Part shown: in pieces, positions 47,314 to 56,270 of the stretch
Layout: each line of letters starts with the position of its first letter
Numbering within the stretch: the first letter of the stretch is position 1
From: Acidovorax sp.
GTDB taxonomy: Bacteria > Pseudomonadota > Gammaproteobacteria > Burkholderiales > Burkholderiaceae_C
Length of the DNA: 64,000 bases
Assembly (NCBI GenBank): GCA_031277855.1
Contig: JAITLO010000019.1
Location: 44,759-108,758, forward strand
Direction of reading: 5' to 3'
Notes under the pieces: model-generated
The model's input: the letters and a program-made list of their open reading frames with translations, nothing else
The model's database searches: none
What the model was told of the DNA's origin: nothing
Made by a program: the position numbers and the translations under genes

Positions 47314-47436
47314 CGCCAGGGACAGCGAGCAAGGGCCTACGCCGGCCGCGCCGCCCCGCAGCGAGGCTGTCGTCCCCCTGCCCGCGAGCGCAGCTCGCGA
47401 AGAGCGGGGGGAAGGCGCCGTAGGCGACTCAGGGGG
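47314..47436 (-). repeat. R1 structured intergenic element, copy G
   Basis: Begins about 12 bases after the modC stop (leftward CCCCCTGAG). Hairpin 2 is long (CCCCCCGCTCTTCGCGAGC facing GCTCGCGGGCAGGGGG), and hairpin 3 is closed by GACAGC/GCTGTC. Like copy F it has the extra GCGCGGCCGGC insert in the core. Confidence 0.8.
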
Positions 47437-47447
47437 GGGATCCTAAT

Positions 47448-48560
47448 TCAGTCGAGAAGCGCCACGCCCTTGACCTGCGCAAACACCGGCTGCTGCACTT
47501 GCAACCCCAGCTGCTGCACCGAATGCAGGCTCAGCCGCGCCAGCAGCGTGGTGGCGCCTGCTTGCAGCTGCAGCATGGCGTGTCCCTGGGCGTCGGGCTG
47601 TATGGCGGCAATCACCACCGGCAGCACATTGAGGATGCTGGAGCCCTGGGGTGCCGTCAGCGCCACGCTCACATCACGGGCCTGTATGCGCAGGCGCACG
47701 GCGGTGCCAATCTCGCGCTCCTGGCTGCCCACCAGGCGCAGATAGCCGCCGTCAAAACCGGCGGTGGTCAGGTGCTGGGCCGCGTCGTGGGCGGTGACGG
47801 TGGCAGGCACCACGGCGGCGGCCGCATCGCCCTGGGCCAGGGGCAGATCCAGGCGTGATAGCAGGCCGGCCGTATCGCCCTGGGCCACCACCTTGCCGGC
47901 GCGCAGCAGCACCAGCTGGCTGGCCAGGCGGGCCACCTCGTCCAGCGAGTGGCTGACGTAGAGCACGGGAATGTCGAGGTGGGACTGCAGCTTGTCGAAA
48001 TAGGGCAGCAGCTCGGCCTTGCGCTGGGCATCCAGCGCAGACAGCGGCTCATCCATCAGCAGCACGCGCGGGCTGGTGGCCAGGGCGCGGGCAATGGCCA
48101 CGCGCTGGCGCTCGCCGCCGGACAAGGTGGTGGGCTTGCGCGGCAGCAGCGCTGAAATGCCCAGCAGCTCGATCACCTGCTCCAGTGCCACACGCTGGCG
48201 CGCCTGGGGCGTGCGGCGCAGGCCGTAGCGGATGTTGTCCTCGGCCGTCAGATGGGGAAAGAGGCTGGCTTCCTGGAACACATAGCCCAGGGCGCGCTGG
48301 TGGGTGGGCAGCCAGTGGCGCGCGGCATCGTCCTGCCAGCGCTCGCCATTGACGGTGACCGCGCCGCGTGCGCGCTCCAGCCCGGCAATGCTGCGCAAAA
48401 GCGTGGTCTTGCCGCAGCCCGAGGGGCCGAACAGCGCGGTCACCCCTTGGCCGGGAAGCTGCAGATCCACATCCAGCGCAAAGTCGGCGCGCTGCAGCTG
48501 CAGGCGGGCGGTGATGTGGCGCTCGGCCTGAGGGGAGGCGTTCATGGAATGCGGGTTCAT
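47448..48560 (-). CDS. modC: Molybdate ABC transporter ATP-binding protein
   Basis: A 370-residue ATPase. Walker A is [11 protein letters not shown], the signature is [18 protein letters not shown] and Walker B is [18 protein letters not shown]-terminal MOP/TOBE domain ([18 protein letters not shown] then [13 protein letters not shown]) binds molybdate. The start at 48560 overlaps the modB stop by four bases. Last gene of modABC. Confidence 0.95.
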   Translation of the reverse strand: MNPHSMNASPQAERHITARLQLQRADFALDVDLQLPGQGVTALFGPSGCGKTTLLRSIAGLERARGAVTVNGERWQDDAARHWLPTHQRALGYVFQEASLFPHLTAEDNIRYGLRRTPQARQRVALEQVIELLGISALLPRKPTTLSGGERQRVAIARALATSPRVLLMDEPLSALDAQRKAELLPYFDKLQSHLDIPVLYVSHSLDEVARLASQLVLLRAGKVVAQGDTAGLLSRLDLPLAQGDAAAAVVPATVTAHDAAQHLTTAGFDGGYLRLVGSQEREIGTAVRLRIQARDVSVALTAPQGSSILNVLPVVIAAIQPDAQGHAMLQLQAGATTLLARLSLHSVQQLGLQVQQPVFAQVKGVALLD

Positions 48561-49255
48561 AGCGGCGAGGCGTTGTGCTTGTCACGGGGCTGCAGCCAGT
48601 TCAGCAGCATCAGCACCACAAAGGCAAAGCCCACCATGCCGCCGGCCAGCCAATGGGCCTGGGCGTATTCCATGGCTTCCACATGGTCGTAGATCTGCAC
48701 CGAGACCACGCGGGTGACGCCGGGGATATTGCCGCCCAGCATCAGCACAATGCCGAACTCGCCCACGGTGTGGGCAAAGCTGAGCACGGCAGCGGTGATG
48801 AAACCGGGCCGCGCCAGCGGCAGGGCCACGGTGAAGAACCTGTCCAGCCGGCTGGCGCCCAGGGCAGCGGCCACTTCCAGCGGCCGGCTGCCTATGGATT
48901 CAAAGGCGCGCTGCAGCGGTTGCACGGCAAAGGGCAGCGAGTACACCAGCGAGCCGATCACCAGACCGGGAAAGGTAAAGGGCAGATGGCCCAGGCCCAG
49001 CGCCTGTGTCAGATGGCCGACCGGGCCATTGGGGCCCATGGTGATCAGCAGGTAAAAACCAATCACCGTGGGCGGCAGCACCAGGGGCAGGGCCACCACG
49101 GCCCCGATCGGCCCACGCCAGCGCGAGCGCGTGTGCGCCAGCCACCAGGCCAGCGGCGTGGTCAGCACCAGCAGCAGCACGGTGGTGACGCTGGCCAGCT
49201 CCAGCGTGAGGGTGATGGCGGCCCAGTCTTCGGGGCTGAGGATGGGAGAGTTCAC
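48557..49255 (-). CDS. modB: Molybdate ABC transporter permease
   Basis: A 232-residue inner-membrane permease. [20 protein letters not shown] and the EAA-type loop [20 protein letters not shown] are typical of ModB, and [19 protein letters not shown] hydrophobic sequence precedes them. It overlaps modC by four bases but is separated from modA by about 300 bases that contain a hairpin and an R2 element, so modBC may be less strongly expressed than modA. Confidence 0.94.
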   Translation of the reverse strand: MNSPILSPEDWAAITLTLELASVTTVLLLVLTTPLAWWLAHTRSRWRGPIGAVVALPLVLPPTVIGFYLLITMGPNGPVGHLTQALGLGHLPFTFPGLVIGSLVYSLPFAVQPLQRAFESIGSRPLEVAAALGASRLDRFFTVALPLARPGFITAAVLSFAHTVGEFGIVLMLGGNIPGVTRVVSVQIYDHVEAMEYAQAHWLAGGMVGFAFVVLMLLNWLQPRDKHNASPL

Positions 49256-49304
49256 GGCGCGGAGTGCCTCAAACGCACTATGGAAAAAAGAGCTTGCTAT
49301 GCGG

Positions 49305-49352
49305 ATAAAAAGCCATTCTCAAAGCCGAACAGGCCGGAAACTGGCTTTTTAT
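49305..49352. other. Long-range inverted repeat upstream of modB
   Basis: ATAAAAAGCCA pairs with TGGCTTTTTAT across a 26-base loop that itself contains GGCCGG-type sequence. It lies about 50 bases upstream of the modB start in the modA-modB gap and, having A on one side and T on the other, could act as a leaky terminator between modA and modB. Confidence 0.45.
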
Positions 49353-49433
49353 AAGCACTGAATGCTATGGCTTTTATGAATGCCGGAGCGGGCCTGCCCA
49401 GCGCAGCCGGGCGCTGGGACATGCATCCACAAT

Positions 49434-49524
49434 GCCCAGACAGCGCTTCAGGCTAGGCGCTGGCCCGCAGACAGTACTGTTGTACGGCCAGGGCCAGCAA
49501 CACCGCATGAAGCGCTGTATGGGC
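49434..49524 (-). repeat. R2 structured intergenic element, copy 2
   Basis: Outer arms ACAGCGCTTCA (49440-49450) / TGAAGCGCTGT (49508-49518) flanked by GCCC/GGGC; middle stem CTGGCCC (49460-49466) / GGGCCAG (49491-49497); inner hairpin GTAC-TGTT-GTAC (49474-49485). It lies 37 bases past the modA stop. Compared with copy 1, bases in the arms differ in compensating pairs. Confidence 0.8.
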
Positions 49525-49561
49525 ATCTTGAAACGATTGACCCAAGCCAGAAGCAGTGAAT

Positions 49562-50344
<783 letters not shown>

Positions 50345-50388
50345 AAGAGTATAGGTCAGCAGGCCTGCGCAGCAGCAGATGTACGGGC

Positions 50389-51249
50389 ATGATGACGGTC
50401 ATGGTCGATACCTCTGACTCCCCCGTTTGCACCACCTTGTCCGCCCCCGCTTTGCTGGAAGCCCTGGGCCATGGCATGAGCGACAAGCGCCTCATGGTGC
50501 TGCGCCAGCTGGCACTCAATGGTTCCATCTCCCAGGCCGCGCGCGACAGCGGCATCAGCTACAAGGCGGCCTGGCAGGCGCTGGATACCTTGACCAATCT
50601 GGCAGGCGTGGTGCTGGTGGAGCGCAGCGTGGGCGGTGCAGGCGGCGGCGGCGCCATATTGACGCCGGCCGGCCATGCTCTGCTGCGCGCGGCCGATGCC
50701 ATGGAACAGGCCAGGGCCGAGGTGCTGGCCAGGCTGCAGGGCGCAGGCCTGGCGCCCCCGGTGCTGGCGCGCCTGGCCGTGCGCACCAGCATGCGCAACC
50801 AATGGCCTTGCACGGTGGATGCCCTGGCGTTCGAAGGCAGCCGGGTGGTGGTGCAGCTGCATTGCGCCGCCACGGCGGCGGCCGGCCATGCCCAGCCCGT
50901 GCTGCAGGCCCAGATCACACGCGAGAGCGCCGAGCTGCTGGCGCTGGCCCCAGGTCAGGAACTGCTGGCCATGTGCAAGGCCACGGCCGTGCAGGTGCTG
51001 CCGCTGGAGGCGGGGGCTGCCGAGCTGCAGGCCGAGCCTCCCGCCACCTTGTGGCTGGGCACGCTGACGCGCATGGACGCCGAGGCCGATGGCAACAACC
51101 ACGAGCTGGCCGTGCGCCTGCCCGGCGGTGTGCATGTGGTGGGTTTTGGCGCGCAGGGACCATGGCAGGAAGGCCAGAGCGTGGCGGTGCGCATTCCGGC
51201 TGCTGCGGTGGTGCTGGCGCTGGTGGACGGGGTAAGTTCTGGGGCTTGA
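50389..51249 (+). CDS. modE: Molybdate-dependent transcriptional regulator ModE
   Basis: An HTH_1 plus MOP regulator of about 286 residues. The winged helix has LALNGSISQAARDSGISYKA and AWQALDTLTNLAGVVLVERS. TSMRNQWPCTVDALAFEG begins the molybdate-binding MOP part, which occurs in two copies (second from LGTLTRMDAEADGNNHELAV). The start is uncertain: ATGs at 50389, 50392 and 50401 are possible, and the frame stays open further upstream, but the ModE operator lies there. No clear ribosome binding site was found. Confidence 0.9.
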   Translation: MMTVMVDTSDSPVCTTLSAPALLEALGHGMSDKRLMVLRQLALNGSISQAARDSGISYKAAWQALDTLTNLAGVVLVERSVGGAGGGGAILTPAGHALLRAADAMEQARAEVLARLQGAGLAPPVLARLAVRTSMRNQWPCTVDALAFEGSRVVVQLHCAATAAAGHAQPVLQAQITRESAELLALAPGQELLAMCKATAVQVLPLEAGAAELQAEPPATLWLGTLTRMDAEADGNNHELAVRLPGGVHVVGFGAQGPWQEGQSVAVRIPAAAVVLALVDGVSSGA

Positions 51250-51428
51250 CGCAGGTCAATCGCTGATCCGCATGAAGGTGGGATAGTTCACCTATTTGCC
51301 CCAGTCCCCAGGTGGAATGACCATGTACAAAGGCCAATATGCCCCGGGGATGCGTTGTTTTTGCGACAATGCTGGAACGATCTACGCCTTTGCCTGAGGA
51401 GGCAGCGCACTACCGCTGAGAGTTATCT

Positions 51429-51968
51429 GTGAGCATTTTCGACCGACTGAAATCCAATCTGCCTGGCAGCGAAGCTGCCGCTGCTGCACCTGCTGACGAT
51501 GGCAAGGTGGGGGGTGGCCGTTTTATGGGCAAGGACGAGTCCCAGGCCATGCGCCGCGCCGAACGTGCGGTGCAGGAAAAACCGGTTGAACAAGGGCTGC
51601 AGGCGCCGGGCGAAGTCTGGATTTTTGTCTGCCCCAATACCCAGCGCGTGATCAAGGTCGAGGCCTTGGGCCAGGCCCAGGGCGAGGTGCTGACGGCTCG
51701 CATGATGGCCGATCTGCAGCGCATCGGCATCTGCGAGGAAGTCTCCTACCACGCCGGTTACGACCAGTACTGGAAGATGCCTTCGCAGGAAGCGATTTTG
51801 CGCATGCCCACGCTGCACGGCGTGGAAGTGCCTGCGCTCAACCGCATTCAGCTCAGCACCAAGCTGGTCAAACCCGGCGAGCCGCGCGGTTTCTGGATGC
51901 GTGTGCGCCTGCGCACCGACGCGGAGCTGCCCCAGGCCGCTTCGGCCGACGACAGCCGCGTGGGTTGA
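51429..51968 (+). CDS. Conserved protein of unknown function
   Basis: A 179-residue soluble protein starting at a GTG (MSIFDRLKSNLPGSEAAAAA), with a low-complexity N-terminus and a folded middle, EVWIFVCPNTQRVIKVEALG ... CEEVSYHAGYDQYWKMPSQE. I do not recognise a domain. A GAGGAGG stretch lies about 30 bases upstream, too far to be a standard ribosome binding site, so the true start could differ. An intrinsic terminator follows, shared with the convergent endonuclease gene. Confidence 0.6.
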   Translation: MSIFDRLKSNLPGSEAAAAAPADDGKVGGGRFMGKDESQAMRRAERAVQEKPVEQGLQAPGEVWIFVCPNTQRVIKVEALGQAQGEVLTARMMADLQRIGICEEVSYHAGYDQYWKMPSQEAILRMPTLHGVEVPALNRIQLSTKLVKPGEPRGFWMRVRLRTDAELPQAASADDSRVG

Positions 51969-51990
51969 ACCGTTCGCCGTACTCATCCCA

Positions 51991-52016
51991 AAGCCGCCTG
52001 CCCAGGCGGTTTTTTT
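51991..52016 (+). terminator. Intrinsic terminator
   Basis: AAGCCGCCTG / CAGGCGGTTT stem followed by seven T, 22 bases after the stop of the unknown gene at 51429. It also lies just beyond the convergent endonuclease stop. Confidence 0.85.
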
Positions 52017-52020
52017 GACC

Positions 52021-53067
52021 CTAATGCACCCCCGCTTGCACTCCAGCCCGCACCGGCAGGCCTGCCAATAAATGCCAGTGGGTTTGCACCACGAACTCGG
52101 CATAGTCCATGGGGCGCTGAATCTGGGCCTGGGCGGTGTTGGGCAGCACATAGGCCCAGGCGCGCTGGCTGCTGGCGTCATACACCAGCTTGAACAGCTG
52201 CTTGGGCACCCAGACCTGGTTGCTGCCAATGCGCTGGGGTGCAATGTCGTACAGCGGTCCGGTGTAGACAAATACATCGCCCGCAGCGCGCTGGGCGTAT
52301 TTGCGTACATCGGCCTCCAGCTTGGCCCAGACCTTGCGGTTGTTCGTGGGGTCTTGCGGCACCATATTCGTCAGCGCAAATGACTGGGCCATGCCGCTGG
52401 CCGTGTACTGGTTGGCGGCAGCCGCCATATGGCCACGGTCATAGCCGCTGCCCTGGTAGTCGGACAGATCGGCGCGCTGCGAGCCGGGCACGCGGGCATC
52501 GGCATAGAAGCGGTCGGTACGTGCCAGGCCTGCGGCCTGCTGCAGACGGTGGCGATTCAGGCGCTCCACCACCACCAGCGGGGTCTTGGTGCGGCCGGAG
52601 TACAGCACGGCAAAACCATCCGAGCACAGGGCGCGGGCAGACCACAGTGCATCCACGCTGGCCGGCTGCAGGGCACGGCGCTGGGGGAACTGCTCGTTGC
52701 AGGCGGCAAAGGCTGTGCTGTCGTCGGCGGTGCTGGCAGCCGGTGCCGGCAAGCTGAGGCTGGGATCGGGAACATTGGCCCATTCCCCCACACGTTGTTT
52801 GACAAGACGGGTGGCTTCGTCCGTCCAGCCCTGGCCCCAGTCGCGCAACTGTTGGCGGGCATCGCCCAGCACCAGACGCCAGCGCTCGCCCAGCAGGCTT
52901 TCGGGGCTGCGGGTCAGCAAGTCCCAGGGCCCCAAGGTCTGTACCAGCACGGCATTGCCGAACAAGGCGCCCCAGACAAAACAGGCAGCCCGCCCGGTCA
53001 GGCGTTGCCGGAGGCGGTGAAACCAGTGCAGGGGAGCGATGGAAGACTTGCGCTTGCGGGAGGCCAT
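52021..53067 (-). CDS. DNA/RNA non-specific endonuclease (NUC1 family), membrane-anchored or exported
   Basis: A 348-residue protein of the beta-beta-alpha-metal endonuclease family. The DRGH motif is in GYDRGHMAAAANQYTASGMA, followed by the magnesium-binding asparagine region FALTNMVPQDPTNNRKVWAK. A hydrophobic stretch near residue 30 (CFVWGALFGNAVLVQTLG) looks like a signal anchor, so it acts outside the cytoplasm. The start MASRKRKSS at 53067 is chosen to keep this topology; the frame is open upstream. Such enzymes degrade nucleic acid for nutrition, or in defence against foreign DNA. Confidence 0.88.
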   Translation of the reverse strand: MASRKRKSSIAPLHWFHRLRQRLTGRAACFVWGALFGNAVLVQTLGPWDLLTRSPESLLGERWRLVLGDARQQLRDWGQGWTDEATRLVKQRVGEWANVPDPSLSLPAPAASTADDSTAFAACNEQFPQRRALQPASVDALWSARALCSDGFAVLYSGRTKTPLVVVERLNRHRLQQAAGLARTDRFYADARVPGSQRADLSDYQGSGYDRGHMAAAANQYTASGMAQSFALTNMVPQDPTNNRKVWAKLEADVRKYAQRAAGDVFVYTGPLYDIAPQRIGSNQVWVPKQLFKLVYDASSQRAWAYVLPNTAQAQIQRPMDYAEFVVQTHWHLLAGLPVRAGVQAGVH

Positions 53068-53334
53068 GGACACGCAGCTGCACCCACCTGCTGCATGCGG
53101 GGCATCGCAGGAGGCTGTCAGCCAGGCTCGGGGGAAAGAAGCACTGCCCCAAGGGGCAGACCATGTCTGCTCTTTTTCAAATAGCAGTACAGGCACGCAG
53201 TGTAAGACTCAGAAGGCTTGAGTAGTATGAGTAACTGTGTAAATAAACAGGTATTTGCTGCCAGGGAAATGCATTTTTTGAAGGGGAAAAAGCAGAAAGT
53301 TCTCGTTTTCCCTGAAGTCGCCATTTTTTCTGCA

Positions 53335-53340
53335 TATAAT
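53335..53340 (+). promoter_or_regulatory. -10 box of tRNA-Arg promoter
   Basis: A consensus TATAAT lies 10 bases upstream of the first base of tRNA-Arg, so transcription should start at or within a few bases of the mature 5' end. The -35 region is weak. Confidence 0.6.
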
Positions 53341-53350
53341 CATGGCTTCG

Positions 53351-53427
53351 GCGGCTGTAGCTCAGCTGGATAGAGTACTTGGCTACGAACCAAGGGGTCG
53401 TGGGTTCGATTCCTGCCAGCCGCACCA
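53351..53427 (+). tRNA. tRNA-Arg (ACG)
   Basis: A 77-base tRNA with encoded CCA. Acceptor stem GCGGCTG / CAGCCGC, anticodon stem CTTGG/CCAAG around CTACGAA (anticodon ACG, A34 normally edited to inosine to read CGU, CGC and CGA). Followed by an intrinsic terminator. Confidence 0.96.
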
Positions 53428-53434
53428 AAACGAC

Positions 53435-53467
53435 AAGCCTCAGAGTGGAAACGCTCTGAGGCTTTTT
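53435..53467 (+). terminator. Terminator of tRNA-Arg
   Basis: AAGCCTCAGAG / CTCTGAGGCTT, an 11-bp stem with an 8-base loop, then a T run. Confidence 0.93.
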
Positions 53468-53485
53468 CGTATGGGGTGCGAAGCA

Positions 53486-53600
53486 CCCCCTGAGCCGCTT
53501 CGCGGCTTCCCCCTCTCTTTCGCTGCGCTCGGGAGGGGGACGACAGCCTCGCTGCGGGGCGGCCCTTGCTCGCTGTCCCTGGCGAATGGGGCCTCGGTAT
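53486..53600 (+). repeat. R1 structured intergenic element, copy H
   Basis: Starts CCCCCTGAG about 20 bases after the tRNA-Arg terminator. Hairpin 1 is GCCGC/GCGGC, hairpin 2 CCCCCTCTC... / ...GGGAGGGGG, hairpin 3 is closed by GACAGC/GCTGTC around GCGGGGCGGCCCTTGC. The only copy whose upstream gene is a tRNA; orientation is again the same as that gene. Confidence 0.8.
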
Positions 53601-53691
53601 GCCTCTGTGGAAGGTTAAGAGTTTCTGGTTTCTTCTTGGGAAGCTGGAGCGGGCCTGTGCAGTCCAGTGGGCGCTACCCATTCACCACAAC

Positions 53692-53783
53692 GGACAGACC
53701 GTGCTTTAGGCGCGGCGTCTCGCCTGCAGACAGTAGTCGTCTACGGCAAGGGCGAGCAACAAAGTATGAAGCGCGGTATGGCC
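53692..53783 (-). repeat. R2 structured intergenic element, copy 3
   Basis: Outer arms ACCGTGCTTTA (53698-53708) / TGAAGCGCGGT (53767-53777) pair with two G-T wobbles; the middle stem CTCGCCT (53719-53725) / GGGCGAG (53750-53756) pairs with one wobble; the inner hairpin GTAG-TCGT-CTAC (53733-53744) is a compensated version of GTAC-GTAC in the other copies. Located 28 bases past the CHASE2 kinase stop. Confidence 0.8.
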
Positions 53784-53811
53784 GCCTTCAAACGATTCAC
53801 GAGCAAAGTCG

Positions 53812-56121
53812 TTAGGTTGTTCGTTTGGAAAATACCAGGCGGAAGCTGCTGCCTTGGCCGAGGGCACTGTCCAGCTCGATGTGAGCGCCATGGCGTTGCA
53901 TGACGGTGTGGACAAAAGCCAGCCCCAGTCCCAGCCCTTGCACCTGGCTGTTCTCATGCTGGGCCTGTCGGGCAAAAGGGGCGAACAGCGTGGCTTGCTG
54001 CTCGGGGCTGATGCCGTCGCCTTCGTCGCGCAGCACCACCACCCAGTGCGCCGGGCGCTCTTCCAGACTGCAGCGTACGCAGCTGCCCACCGGGCTGTAT
54101 TTGATGGCATTGCCCAGCAGGTTCACCAGCACACGCCGCAGCTGGCTGGGGTCGCCCGTGATCAGGGCCTCGCGCTCCTGGGGTTGCCATTCCAGCCGGA
54201 TCTGCTTGGTCTGAGCCAGGGTCCAGCTGTCGTCCAACGCCTGGTCTATCAGCTGGCCCAGTTCCACTGCTTCCTGGCGCGGTGGGTGTTGCTGGGCACG
54301 TGCCAGATAGACAAAGTCTTCGGCCAGCTCCAGGGCGCTGCGGGCATAGCGCTCGATACGGGCCGTGGTGTCGCGGGGCGCGCGCGTTGCCGGCGACAGC
54401 GAAGGGTCGGTGGCAAAGGCGCGGTCCATCTCCAGCAAGGTGATGATGGCGCCGATAGGCGCGCGTATATCGTGCGAGATGAAGTGCATGGCCTGGTCAC
54501 GCTGGGCCATGGCCTGGCGCATATGGGTGATGTCCACCAGGGTCAGCAGCCAACCCGTGGTGGGCGGTGCAGAAAAAGGGCGACCCACCAGCAGCAGGTG
54601 GCGGCCCAGGCGGTCCTGGCCCTCGCGCTGGAACGCGGCTTGCACGTCTTTCAGGGCCTGCGGGTCAAACAGCGGGCCCTGGGTTTCCTTGTCCCGTGCG
54701 CCGGCCAGCAGCAGCTGCACATCCTGGCGCTCCTGCAGGCTGTGGTCCAGTGATTGGGCATAGCGGTGGGCCGCGCTATTGGCCAGCAAGATATGGCCTT
54801 GCGGGTCGCAGACCAGGGTGGGGGAGGGCAGCTGCAGCAGGCTTTCGCTGACGAAATGGTGCAGCTGGCGCAGCTGGCGCGAGGCCTGTTCCACGGCCTG
54901 TATGCGCTGGGCCAGCATATCCTGGCCTACGCCGATGGGCTGCAAGGTGGCCAGCGCGCCGCTGCGCGAGAGATCGCGCATCTCATATTCCAGAAAACGT
55001 GCGGCGGCATTCAGGCGCCGCCAGCTCCACAGCGGGTAGGCCAGGGTCAGCAGCAGCAAGGCGGCTGCGGGGGCTGGCGCCACCTGCCACCACAGCGGGG
55101 CCAGGGCGGCCAGCAGCAAGGTGCCGCCCCACAACAGAGCGCAGGCCGCCAGGGCGGCCGAAGGGCCCAGTACGGCAAGGGCCACCAGGGCCAGCAATAC
55201 CGGCACGGCGTTGAACACCCGGTTGGCCAGGGGCGAGGCCGGCGCAGCATGGCGCTGCTGCAGTGCGCCGTTGAGAATCTGCCCCACCAGATTGACATTG
55301 GGGCTGTGGCGCATGCCTTGCTGGGTGGGGGTGGCAAGGGCGGGACCCAGGCCCAGGGCGGTTTGGCCTACCAGCACGTACTTGCCCCGGAAGGCGCTGG
55401 CGGGAATATGACCGAGCACCACATCGATATAGGAGTAGGTGGTGAATGGCGGATGGCCTTTGGCAAAGCCAATTTGCAGCCGTGGCGGCAGCGGGGGCTG
55501 GCACCAGGCAGCATCAGCTTGGTCCAGGCACAGCATGGCCAGACCCAGATGCAGATGGTGGTGGCCTGGCTGGCCGGCGATGGGGGCAAAGCGGCGCACG
55601 CCGCCGTCGCTGTCCACCCGCAGCTGTACATGGCCTACAGCGGCGGCGGCCTGGGTCAGCGCTGGCAACTGGCCCACAGCCTGGCCGGCTGCGTCCTCGG
55701 CCACGGCCACGACCACGCGGCCGCTGTCGGCAATGGCGCGTGCCAGGAGGGCATCGTCTGCGGGGTGGTCCAGGTCGGCTTCGCTGAACAGAATGTCCAG
55801 GCCTATGGCTTTGGGCTGCTGCTCTGAAAGATGGCGTACCAGCTGGGCGTGGATGGCGCGGCGCCAGGGCCAGCGGCCTATGGCTTCTATGCTGCGCTCA
55901 TCGATGGTGACCAGCACCACTTCGCTGGATGCAGGGCGCTGCAGCAGCCGGGCGGACAAGTCCTGCACCAGCAGATTGCTGCGCTCCAGCTGCGTGGGGC
56001 CGGCCAGCCACCAAACGGCGGCCAACAGGCAGATGCTGACAATCGCCCATTCGCGGCGCAGGTCCGGTCGCTTGTCAGGCCAACGCCCCCAGGTGCGCAG
56101 CCTGTTCAACCAGGCTGGCAT
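53812..56121 (-). CDS. CHASE2-domain sensor histidine kinase
   Basis: A 769-residue membrane kinase. An N-terminal membrane segment (EWAIVSICLLAAVWWLAG) is followed by a periplasmic CHASE2 domain (VVLVTIDERSIEAIGRWPW ... RGKYVLVGQTALGL), then three membrane helices (LLALVALAVLGPSAALA and similar), a PAS-like segment (PSPTLVCDPQGHILLANSAA), and the kinase core: H-box FISHDIRAPIGAIITLLEMD, N-box NLLGNAIKYSP, and G-box GLGLGLAFVHTV. CHASE2 ligands are unknown. It is third in the group response regulator, LysM-FecR protein, kinase, which suggests a three-part signalling system. Ends just before R2 copy 3. Confidence 0.9.
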   Translation of the reverse strand: MPAWLNRLRTWGRWPDKRPDLRREWAIVSICLLAAVWWLAGPTQLERSNLLVQDLSARLLQRPASSEVVLVTIDERSIEAIGRWPWRRAIHAQLVRHLSEQQPKAIGLDILFSEADLDHPADDALLARAIADSGRVVVAVAEDAAGQAVGQLPALTQAAAAVGHVQLRVDSDGGVRRFAPIAGQPGHHHLHLGLAMLCLDQADAAWCQPPLPPRLQIGFAKGHPPFTTYSYIDVVLGHIPASAFRGKYVLVGQTALGLGPALATPTQQGMRHSPNVNLVGQILNGALQQRHAAPASPLANRVFNAVPVLLALVALAVLGPSAALAACALLWGGTLLLAALAPLWWQVAPAPAAALLLLTLAYPLWSWRRLNAAARFLEYEMRDLSRSGALATLQPIGVGQDMLAQRIQAVEQASRQLRQLHHFVSESLLQLPSPTLVCDPQGHILLANSAAHRYAQSLDHSLQERQDVQLLLAGARDKETQGPLFDPQALKDVQAAFQREGQDRLGRHLLLVGRPFSAPPTTGWLLTLVDITHMRQAMAQRDQAMHFISHDIRAPIGAIITLLEMDRAFATDPSLSPATRAPRDTTARIERYARSALELAEDFVYLARAQQHPPRQEAVELGQLIDQALDDSWTLAQTKQIRLEWQPQEREALITGDPSQLRRVLVNLLGNAIKYSPVGSCVRCSLEERPAHWVVVLRDEGDGISPEQQATLFAPFARQAQHENSQVQGLGLGLAFVHTVMQRHGAHIELDSALGQGSSFRLVFSKRTT

Positions 56122-56270
56122 GGTGTGTTCCTGGTGCTATGCCATGTATAGCGTACGCTGCAGATAGAGCGGGCGTTTTCAACGAAATTCCATCTCCCAT
56201 GCAGATTGCGTGCGCAGCGCGTGCTCTGGTATGGAGGGTGTTTCTGCATGAAGGGCGGCGCTGTCGTGCT

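Noticed and set aside
47067..47447. A possible CRISPR-like array because of several GC repeats
   Set aside because: The repeats are unlike each other, palindromic, and not regularly spaced; no cas genes are present.
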